This document shows, piece by piece, positions 47,701 through 54,186 of a DNA stretch of 64,000 nucleotides. The position numbers and the translations under genes were made by a program. The notes beneath the pieces are model-generated. The model searched no databases, was not told the DNA's origin, and worked only from the letters and a program-made list of their open reading frames with translations. Source of the DNA: Flavobacteriaceae bacterium (lineage in GTDB: Bacteria > Bacteroidota > Bacteroidia > Flavobacteriales > Flavobacteriaceae); NCBI GenBank assembly GCA_002694465.1, contig NZMG01000003.1, positions 310,436 through 374,435 of the forward strand. Direction: 5' to 3'. The first letter of the stretch is position 1. Each line of letters begins with the position of its first letter.

Positions 47701-47989
47701 AATTTCACCTATAAAAGCCTTTGTGGATTTCGATTTTAATGGAGACGGAAAAACGGAAGTCCTGGCCGGAGGGAATTATTTTGGCGTCATTCCTTTCCAT
47801 GGAAGGTATGATAGCTTTCCAGGTGCTTTAATTTCTTCCGAAAAAGAAATCATTTTGGGAAGTAGTTTAGGGTTAGATTTTACCCAAAAATCCGTGAGAC
47901 ATCTAAAAATAATTTCAATTAAAAATAAACCCTATTTATTAGTCGTAAATAATAATGATAAAGCCGAAGTATATGAAATCAATGAGTAA
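44744..47989 (+). CDS. Giant FG-GAP/ASPIC (CRTAC1-like) lipoprotein C
   Basis: A 1081-residue third paralogue with lipobox LASC. About 12 acidic loops are visible (for example DLDNDGDLDIV and DMDGDGDQDYL). The ASPIC/UnbV domain lies at about residues 515-600 (GFGTKAIAYNNG, IDSLKIIWPNKT). The start overlaps gene B by 32 bases; it is the only ATG ahead of a complete lipoprotein signal, so the overlap is accepted. Around residues 700-790 the acidic loops are weaker than in A and B, so one propeller may have degenerated. C opens with ALLSPSKSGVTFQNTI, close to the opening of A, suggesting A and C are the nearest pair. Confidence 0.9.
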   Translation: MKNLEYLQLIKTYGILTIFLLLLASCQKEEQTLFALLSPSKSGVTFQNTITETDSLNILDYLYFYNGGGVAMGDINNDGLPDLYFSSNQEKNKLYLNKGNLQFEDITSLAGVEGNSTWNTGTIMVDVNGDGWLDIYVLAVVGINSFEGHNELFINNKDNTFSEESKAYGLDFQCYGTSAAFLDYDLDGDMDLYILNHAVHTEESFGRAQIRNIRNEKTGDKFLRNDGNTFTDVSEEAGIFGGINGYGLGISVADFNQDGYPDIYVGNDFHEDDYFYLNNGDGTFTESLRKYFGHTSRFSMGNDVADINNDGWPDLLTLDMLPEDDSVIKSSEGDDMYQTLKMRTQQYGYHYQYTRNMLFVSQPEAPYLETALLSNVAATDWSWSALFGDYDQDGKQDLFISNGIPKRPNNLDFIRYISNEEIHNKLNNSRLVDQKALELMPSGKVSNYFFKGENALQFKDVSKDWGAGLPSISGASAVGDLDNDGDLDIVSNNSNEPASIYINNTNGKNSYLKLQFQYQDKNPQGFGTKAIAYNNGILQYKELNTTRGFQASSQPIIHFGFGTEKTIDSLKIIWPNKTQLVLKNVAVNQLLTIKPENTVPYSYQRKERKKLFSKVEGNLGIHYTHKEDNHTDFNYQKLIPYEVSDRGPAVAIGDMNRDGKEDIFLGGARNQKAEVYLQKENGFVLEKFPAIENDSIYEDVSAGYFGYEDKDDFVLPIVRGGNAVSPSIKVFENKTFTYFEGEYLNLPLDNSLVNTSTVKMSFLENHRNLHFFIGNHSVPLDFGNIPSSRINETNFPKELEKIGMVTDALWDDFNGDGKTDLIVIGEWMPPRFYELKNNTWEESFPLKEKLNGLWQTMIPFDMDGDGDQDYLLGNWGLNSKFKASSTFPMKMYYADFDDNGSTETVVAIEKNGKYYPLLGLDDLAGQMVFLRKKFNTYKDFAGKTMEEIFGDKLNKATIFEVHTLASGFLRNNKGSFTFVSFANELQISPIKAFVDFDFNGDGKTEVLAGGNYFGVIPFHGRYDSFPGALISSEKEIILGSSLGLDFTQKSVRHLKIISIKNKPYLLVVNNNDKAEVYEINE

Positions 47990-49304
47990 AATAGTTGCCA
48001 TTTTAATGATCCCACTGGTATTGTTAGGTTGTAAAAAAGAAGAACCCATTGTAATTACCAGCACCGATTATCAAAATGCCGTTGACAAGGTTACCGAAAT
48101 CATGGTACACGATATTTTTTCCCCACCTGTAGCTAGTAGAATTTACGCCTATCCCAATATTGCCGCCTATGAGATTATTGCACAGAATAATCCTTCGTAT
48201 CAATCTTTGGCAGGCCAAATTAAGCACCTCTCGCCAATTCCAACAACCGAGAATAAAAATGTAAACTATCCCTTGGCAGCATTAATTGCACATATGGATG
48301 TAAGCAAAACCGTCATTTTTTCGGAAGAAATGATGGAGCGTTACAGCGATAGTCTTTACAACACTTGGAAAGGTCAAAACGAAGCTGTCTTTAATGCGTC
48401 TAAAGAATATGGTTTACAAGTGGCAGATCACATTAAATCTTGGATGGATGGAGATAATTACAAGCAAACACGTACCATGCCTAAGTTTACCATTATCACC
48501 GAAGAACCTTCCCGTTGGCAACCCACACCTCCTTCGTATATGGATGGCATCGAACCTCATTGGAATAAGATTCGCCCTTTTGTTTTGGATTCGGCTTCCC
48601 AATTTAAACCTGTTCCTCCACCAGCATTTTCCTTAGAAAAAGAAAGTGATTTCTATAAAGAGCTGGAAGAAGTGTATACCATTTCAGAAGAAATTACAAA
48701 AGAAGGGGAAGAATCTGAAGGGCTTAAAATTGCACAATTTTGGGATTGTAATCCGTATGTTTCAGTGACTCGAGGGCATTTAATGTTTGCCACCAAAAAG
48801 ATTACCCCAGGCGCCCATTGGATGGGGATTGCTGAAATTGCTTGTAAAAACACCGAATCCAGTTTTGAGGATACGGTCTATGCCTACACAAAAACGTCCA
48901 TAGCCTTATTTGATGGGTTTATTAGCTGCTGGGACGAAAAATATCGAAGCAATCTCATTCGCCCAGAAACATTAATCAATCAGCATATTGATGAAAACTG
49001 GAAGCCCATTTTACAAACCCCTCCCTTCCCAGAGTATAGTAGTGGACACTCGGTAGTTTCTGGAGCTTCGGCTACGGTATTAACCGATATTTTTGGTGAC
49101 AATTTTAAGTTTTTAGACGATACCGAACTTCCCTACGGACTTCCAGTGCGTTCGTTTTCTTCATTTAAGGCGGCAGCGCAAGAGGCAGCGATTAGCCGTA
49201 TGTATGGAGGAATTCATTATCGTGCTGCCGTTGAAAATGGCATCAATCAAGGAGTGCAAGTAGGAAATCTTGTAAATGAAAAACTTAAAATGAAGGTAGA
49301 GTAA
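47973..49304 (+). CDS. Vanadium-dependent haloperoxidase/PAP2-like lipoprotein
   Basis: A 443-residue lipoprotein (lipobox LLGC). The phosphate/vanadate-binding motifs of the haloperoxidase and PAP2 superfamily are all present: KYRSNLIRP (K-x6-RP), YSSGH and SRMYGGIHY. The family includes both vanadium haloperoxidases and acid phosphatases; sequence alone does not separate them. Possible starts are 47955, 47973 and 47982; I prefer 47973 for its basic n-region. All overlap the end of gene C, so translation is coupled. In other Bacteroidota this family is often found beside CRTAC1-like genes (my recollection). No substrate can be named. Confidence 0.85.
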   Translation: MKSMSKIVAILMIPLVLLGCKKEEPIVITSTDYQNAVDKVTEIMVHDIFSPPVASRIYAYPNIAAYEIIAQNNPSYQSLAGQIKHLSPIPTTENKNVNYPLAALIAHMDVSKTVIFSEEMMERYSDSLYNTWKGQNEAVFNASKEYGLQVADHIKSWMDGDNYKQTRTMPKFTIITEEPSRWQPTPPSYMDGIEPHWNKIRPFVLDSASQFKPVPPPAFSLEKESDFYKELEEVYTISEEITKEGEESEGLKIAQFWDCNPYVSVTRGHLMFATKKITPGAHWMGIAEIACKNTESSFEDTVYAYTKTSIALFDGFISCWDEKYRSNLIRPETLINQHIDENWKPILQTPPFPEYSSGHSVVSGASATVLTDIFGDNFKFLDDTELPYGLPVRSFSSFKAAAQEAAISRMYGGIHYRAAVENGINQGVQVGNLVNEKLKMKVE

Positions 49305-49394
49305 TTTTGAAATGCCCACTGAGAAAACTTACAAACCAGCGGAGAAAAATAAATAGGGCATTCCATCTTCTGAATCGTCAAATATCTAATACAG

Positions 49395-50288
49395 ATGAAA
49401 ATAATTAAAGGAGTTTTTATTTTTGGAATTCTTGGCTTTCTAATTTGGTACTTCTTTATCAAAGAATATGATTACCAGATAAATTTTGAAACTAAAACCA
49501 CTATCGGTACAGTAAATCAATCCATTAAATCTTGGAATTCGTCTTTGGAAAACCCCCAGCCTATTCAACAAATTAACGAAGCGGAACTTCTTCAAACTAT
49601 AAGGCGAAACGATTCCACCTATACGTATTTATGGAAACTGAAAAACGTAAACGACAGTATCGTTAAGGTTTCAGCATTTGTAAAAGACGAAGCGCATACC
49701 TTTAAAAACCGAGTCCTTATCCCCTTTTCGGAACCCCTTTTTGAAAAAACTGCGAAACAAACCACCAAAGCGTTTTTGCAATCGCTTCAAAATCATTTAA
49801 AAGAAATAAGAATAAAGATTGAAGGAATAGAAAATTCCCCCAGTAGCTATGCCGCCTATGTTTCGATACAGTGTCTTCAAATTGAAAAAGCCAAGGGTAT
49901 GATGGCAAATTTCAGTTTACTTTCAGACTTCATTGCAGAAAATAAACTCGAAGCCAATGGGCGTCCTTTTTTGGAAATTACCTCTTGGAATAGGGAGAAA
50001 GACAGTGTTTCCTATCATTTTTGTTTTCCGTTTAAAAAAACCGATTCTGTAAGAGGGAATGCATTTATTTCTATTAAAGAGTTTCCTTCAAAAAAAAGTA
50101 TGAAGGCGGTTTATAATGGTAATTATATTACCTCAGACAGAGCTTGGTATGCTTTAGAAAAATATGCCAAAAACAAGAATCTCGAAGTAAATATGCTGCC
50201 GATAGAAGTATTCCACAACAATCCCAATATGGGAGGGGACGAATTGCAATGGAAAACCGATGTCTACCTTCCCATAAAAGAAGATTAA
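49395..50288 (+). CDS. Membrane-anchored SRPBCC / GyrI-like domain protein
   Basis: A 297-residue protein with one N-terminal helix (VFIFGILGFLIWYFFI). A START/SRPBCC-like region follows (about residues 35-135), then a GyrI-like small-molecule-binding domain (about 145-295, seen in KAVYNGNYITSDRAWYALE and MLPIEVFHNNPN). Similar two-domain proteins without a DNA-binding part are common in Bacteroidota. It may bind a hydrophobic ligand at the membrane, but function is unknown. It lies 90 bases after the haloperoxidase gene and 28 bases before the glycosidase gene. A 7-base inverted repeat (aatgccc/gggcatt) lies in the upstream gap. Confidence 0.72.
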   Translation: MKIIKGVFIFGILGFLIWYFFIKEYDYQINFETKTTIGTVNQSIKSWNSSLENPQPIQQINEAELLQTIRRNDSTYTYLWKLKNVNDSIVKVSAFVKDEAHTFKNRVLIPFSEPLFEKTAKQTTKAFLQSLQNHLKEIRIKIEGIENSPSSYAAYVSIQCLQIEKAKGMMANFSLLSDFIAENKLEANGRPFLEITSWNREKDSVSYHFCFPFKKTDSVRGNAFISIKEFPSKKSMKAVYNGNYITSDRAWYALEKYAKNKNLEVNMLPIEVFHNNPNMGGDELQWKTDVYLPIKED

Positions 50289-50316
50289 TTGTAACTTCGT
50301 ATACTAATATCAAGCC

Positions 50317-51474
50317 ATGCAATTTTCCGATCTCTATACACAAGCGGTATCGTTATTACATAACCTAACCACCCCTAATGGAATTTTGGCTAGCACTATT
50401 GAAGCCGATAATTACAAACGCATTTGGGCACGGGACAGTATGGTTTGTGGTATTGCCGGACTATGGATTAAGGATGAAATAGTTATTGAAGGATTAAAAA
50501 ATTCATTACTCGTTTTGGCTAAAAGTCAGAATGAACTAGGAATGATTCCTTCCAATGTGTTGCCCAACGGAACAGATGCCTCCTTTGGAAGTTTAGTTGG
50601 GCGAATAGATGCTAACACCTGGTTTATGGTAGGGGCTTGTTTATATTTTAAAGAAACCAAAGATGAAGCAGCTTGGCAACTTTTAAAACCTGCCATTAAA
50701 AAATGTCGCATTTTCTTAAAAGCTTCCGAATTCAATACTAAAGGGTGGATTTACACACCTTTAAGCGGGAATTGGGCCGACGAATATCCCATTCACGGGT
50801 ATACGCTGTATGATAATATGTTGAGGCTTTGGGGCGAAAAACTATTCTTGGAGATTGAAGGAAAAAATACCACAGAATGTGAGGCTATATTAAAAAAAAC
50901 AGAAGCCAATTTTTGGCCTTCTGAAACTATTGAAGACAAGCTCATCTATCAAAAACCCGCTTATCAAAAAGCACTTCAGAAAAAGCAAAACCACTTTGCC
51001 GCCTTTATTTTGCCGGGAAAATACGACTTGCGATTTGATGCCGCTGCTAACGCCTTAGCGCTGCTCCAGTTTCTATTGAATAATACTCAAAAAGATGCTC
51101 TTTCAACTTTCATAGAAACACTTCCCAATAATTTAATTCCTGCTTTTTGGCCTGTCGTTACAAAGGAAAGTGACGATTGGAATTTACTGGAAGGAAATTA
51201 TTCTTTCAGTTTTAAAAATCATCCTGGGGATTTTCATAATGGTGGCATTTGGCCAGTATGGATGGGGCTATTTTGTTTAGGACTTTCAAAAAATGGAATG
51301 AAAACAGAAGCTCAAAAGATTGTTTCTGCATTTACCGAAACAGTTTTAGAAAATAAAGCTTGGGATTTTCAAGAATATTTCAACTCCAAAACTTTAAAAG
51401 TTGGAGGGAAAACGCAAATGGGTTATACGGCATCAGGCATTGTCTTTATGAATTTGGCAATAAACAACGAATAA
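50317..51474 (+). CDS. Cytoplasmic (alpha/alpha)6-barrel glycoside hydrolase, family uncertain
   Basis: A 385-residue protein without signal peptide. NYKRIWARDSMVCGIAGLW near residue 32, DANTWFMVGACLYFKE near 95, WADEYPIHGYTLYDN near 157 and NGGIWPVWMGLF near 310 have the look of (alpha/alpha)6 glycosidases such as GH15, GH37, GH63 and GH100 (neutral invertase). Asp and Glu residues in the first and third segments are plausible catalytic acids, but I cannot assign a family by eye. Hydrolysis of sucrose or a glucosyl-osmolyte is possible from the neighbourhood. It precedes the second LacI operator and the SLC45-trehalase operon. Confidence 0.75.
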   Translation: MQFSDLYTQAVSLLHNLTTPNGILASTIEADNYKRIWARDSMVCGIAGLWIKDEIVIEGLKNSLLVLAKSQNELGMIPSNVLPNGTDASFGSLVGRIDANTWFMVGACLYFKETKDEAAWQLLKPAIKKCRIFLKASEFNTKGWIYTPLSGNWADEYPIHGYTLYDNMLRLWGEKLFLEIEGKNTTECEAILKKTEANFWPSETIEDKLIYQKPAYQKALQKKQNHFAAFILPGKYDLRFDAAANALALLQFLLNNTQKDALSTFIETLPNNLIPAFWPVVTKESDDWNLLEGNYSFSFKNHPGDFHNGGIWPVWMGLFCLGLSKNGMKTEAQKIVSAFTETVLENKAWDFQEYFNSKTLKVGGKTQMGYTASGIVFMNLAINNE

Positions 51475-51494
51475 AAACCACACTTTGTCTATTT

Positions 51495-51508
51495 CGATAA
51501 CGTTTTCG
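51495..51508. promoter_or_regulatory. Second LacI-family operator
   Basis: The sequence cgataacgttttcg differs from the operator at 32791 by one base, and the preceding t is shared too. It lies 122 bases before the SLC45 transporter gene, in a 156-base gap that otherwise contains no gene. It implies control of the SLC45, MFS, trehalase, kinase and symporter genes by the same LacI protein. Confidence 0.7.
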
Positions 51509-51630
51509 TTGCCATATTCCTAAATTACCCTTTTAAAAAATCTTTTTTTCTCAAAAATTGCAGATATTACAGTGTTATTTGCTAAGGTTTGGCAGTAACA
51601 TAAAACTAACGACTCATAAATTCTTCCTTT

Positions 51631-52947
51631 ATGTCTAAAAAACCAAGTTTATCCTTTTGGCAAATACTAAATATGAATGTTGGATTTTTAGGAATCCAAT
51701 ATAGTTTTGGACTTCAACAAACAGCAATAAATCCTATATTTTTATATCTAGGAGCACCAGAAGAAATGCTTCCTATTTTAAATATTGCGGGGCCTGTTAC
51801 AGGTTTAATAGTGCAACCAATCATTGGAGCCATGTCTGATAAAACCTGGTCCTCTCGTTGGGGAAGACGCAAGCCTTATTTTTTAATAGGCGCGCTCATG
51901 GGAAGTATATGTTTGTTCGCATTCCCGCATAGTCCATTGTTATGGTTTGCTGTTGGATTATTATGGATTTTGGATGTGGGAAATAATATGGCAATGGAGC
52001 CGTATCGCGCTTTTGTTGGGGATAAATTACCCGAAAAGCAATTGAGCTTAGGATACCAAATGCAAAGTTTATTTGTAGGTGCTGGAATTCTATTAGCGAA
52101 TGGATCTATCGTCTTGTTTCAATATTTGTTTGGCGATGAAACAGTAGAGGTTGCGGGAACCATTCCGCAATGGATTTATTATTCCTTTTATATTGGTGCA
52201 TTTCTTTCGTTAACCACCATTTTATGGTCTGTGATTAAAACACCGGAGATTCCTCCAACTGATGATGAAATGGATGAAATCAACAAAATTAAAGCACTAC
52301 CCTTTCTTCAAAAAGTGGGGAAACCCTTTGTGGAAATTTGGGATGCCATTAAAGAAATGCCCAAATTTATGTGGAAAATAGGTGCCGTATACCTATTTCA
52401 ATGGTATGCGCTTTTTATTTATTGGCAGTTTACGACACCCCTTTTCATGAAAACATTTAATTATTCTACTTCTGAAGCAGCTTCCCAAGCCGCCAAAATG
52501 AGTCTCACCTATAACACGGTGACGATGATAGTGGCGCTTATGTTGGTACCGTTAACTCTCAAGTTTGGAGGTAAAAAGATATATGCTTTAAGTTTATTGG
52601 GTACCGCCGCGGCATTGTTTTCGATTCCATATATCGCAGACCCTAATTTGGTCTTAATCCCAATGGTGTTATTTGGTATAGGCTGGGCTGCTATGATGGG
52701 AATTCCCTATACCATGGTTTCCAAAGTTGTGCCGCAAGATAGAAGAGGGGTCTATATGGGAATTTTAAACATGATGATTGTCATTCCCATGTTTATACAA
52801 ACTCTAAGTTTCGGTCCTATTTATAAATATTTATTAGGTAACAATGCCATCAACGCCATACTCTTTGCAGGAGTCTTTTTTGCCATCGCAGCCTTTTTAG
52901 CCATGCGACTTAACGTTACCAAATCGGTTTACGAAGAAGAATCTTAA
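51631..52947 (+). CDS. SLC45/SUT-like MFS disaccharide transporter
   Basis: A 438-residue inner-membrane MFS protein resembling plant sucrose transporters and the SLC45 family. Characteristic segments are GLQQTAINPIFLYLGAPEE, GPVTGLIVQPIIGAMSDK and RWGRRKPYFLIG in the first half. These families carry intact sucrose or maltose with protons. It is the first gene after the second operator and is followed after 12 bases by another MFS gene and then trehalase. Trehalose or sucrose import is therefore the likely role, with the disaccharide cut inside the cell. Confidence 0.88.
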   Translation: MSKKPSLSFWQILNMNVGFLGIQYSFGLQQTAINPIFLYLGAPEEMLPILNIAGPVTGLIVQPIIGAMSDKTWSSRWGRRKPYFLIGALMGSICLFAFPHSPLLWFAVGLLWILDVGNNMAMEPYRAFVGDKLPEKQLSLGYQMQSLFVGAGILLANGSIVLFQYLFGDETVEVAGTIPQWIYYSFYIGAFLSLTTILWSVIKTPEIPPTDDEMDEINKIKALPFLQKVGKPFVEIWDAIKEMPKFMWKIGAVYLFQWYALFIYWQFTTPLFMKTFNYSTSEAASQAAKMSLTYNTVTMIVALMLVPLTLKFGGKKIYALSLLGTAAALFSIPYIADPNLVLIPMVLFGIGWAAMMGIPYTMVSKVVPQDRRGVYMGILNMMIVIPMFIQTLSFGPIYKYLLGNNAINAILFAGVFFAIAAFLAMRLNVTKSVYEEES

Positions 52948-52959
52948 TACTAACTTATT

Positions 52960-54186
52960 ATGAAAAATGCAGGTATTAAAATATCACTATTCCTAATTTA
53001 TTTCGTTTTTGCCGCCCTATTGAATAGTGTGGGAATATTAGTAGAACGATCACAAACTATTTATGAAATCGCAAAGCCCGATGCAGCATTTTTAGAATTA
53101 TTTAAAGACCTCTCCATTGCCATTATGGCCTTTGCAGTAGGTTCTTTCTTGCCTCGACTTGGATTTAAACGCGCTATGCTTATTAGTTTGGCGGTGGTAT
53201 TTTTTGCTTGCTTGGGCATGTATTTTGGTAATTCCTTCTGGTCTGTTAAGCTCTTATTTTTAGCCACAGGTTTAAGTTTTGCCGTTGTAAAAGTGGCCGT
53301 CTTTGCTTTAATTGGCTATATAACCGACTCCAAAAAAAGTCACAGTTCGTTGATGAATTTAATTGAAACTGTATTTATGCTGGGGATTATTTTCATGTAT
53401 GTTATTTTTCCGCTCTTCTTCAACGATGAAGTGGATAAAAATGCATGGCTTCGGGGGTATTTATTAATGGCAGCCTTAATAGCCGTTGCCTTCATAATTA
53501 TCTTATTTTCAAAATTTGATATTACTTCAAGCCCTTCCGAAGGTTTTTCCAAAGACTTTGCACAAATGCTTAATTTATTTACAAAACCCCTTATCTGGGT
53601 GTTTGTTGCATTTGCATTTTTATATGTGATGACCGAGCAAGGTATCATGACCTGGCTTCCCACTTTCAATAAGGACACTTTAAAATTAGATGCCAAATTG
53701 AGTTCTCAAATGGCAGTGTTATTAATGGTTTCTATAGCTTTAGGAAGGTTTTTAACCGGGATAATTGCTAAAAAAGTAAAATGGTTTTACATTTCAGTTG
53801 TATGTGTCATCCTTGCGGTGGTATTGGTTCTTTTAGTGCTCCCACTTGCGAAAAACATCGATGCTATTGAAATTAATTCGTTAGCAGATTTGCCCGTGGT
53901 TTCTTATTTATTCCCCTTAATTGGATTGTTTTTAGCACCTCTTTATCCATTGGTTAATTCCACCGTATTAAGTAGTGTTGAAAAAAGCAAGCACAGTTCA
54001 CTAGCCGGTATACTAACATTTTTCTCAGCTGTGGGTGGTACTTTAGGATCACTTTTAATAGGAAATTTATTCGATTCCTTTGGTGGGGATAAGGTGTTTT
54101 ATCTATCACTAATCCCTTTTGCCCTAATGTTTTTTATCTTTTTTATTATCAACAGACTTACAACTGAAACTACCTTGGAATCATAA
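52960..54186 (+). CDS. MFS transporter, sugar-permease-like
   Basis: A 408-residue protein with about 12 membrane helices. FAVGSFLPRLGFKRAML in the first loop and AVLLMVSIALGRFLTGII in the second half fit the MFS fold, with resemblance to the fucose/glucose permease (FHS) group. No substrate can be read. Its stop overlaps the trehalase start as TAATG, so it is translationally coupled to GH37 and may carry trehalose or export or import glucose. Confidence 0.85.
   Translation: MKNAGIKISLFLIYFVFAALLNSVGILVERSQTIYEIAKPDAAFLELFKDLSIAIMAFAVGSFLPRLGFKRAMLISLAVVFFACLGMYFGNSFWSVKLLFLATGLSFAVVKVAVFALIGYITDSKKSHSSLMNLIETVFMLGIIFMYVIFPLFFNDEVDKNAWLRGYLLMAALIAVAFIIILFSKFDITSSPSEGFSKDFAQMLNLFTKPLIWVFVAFAFLYVMTEQGIMTWLPTFNKDTLKLDAKLSSQMAVLLMVSIALGRFLTGIIAKKVKWFYISVVCVILAVVLVLLVLPLAKNIDAIEINSLADLPVVSYLFPLIGLFLAPLYPLVNSTVLSSVEKSKHSSLAGILTFFSAVGGTLGSLLIGNLFDSFGGDKVFYLSLIPFALMFFIFFIINRLTTETTLES

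Noticed and set aside
38122..47989. The three giant ORFs as fragments of one broken gene
   Set aside because: Each has its own lipoprotein signal, full FG-GAP/ASPIC/FG-GAP layout and its own stop, so they are complete paralogues.
49311..49362. aatgccc/gggcatt inverted repeat after the haloperoxidase-like gene
   Set aside because: Arms of only 7 bases with a 38-base loop and no U-tract; too weak to call a terminator.
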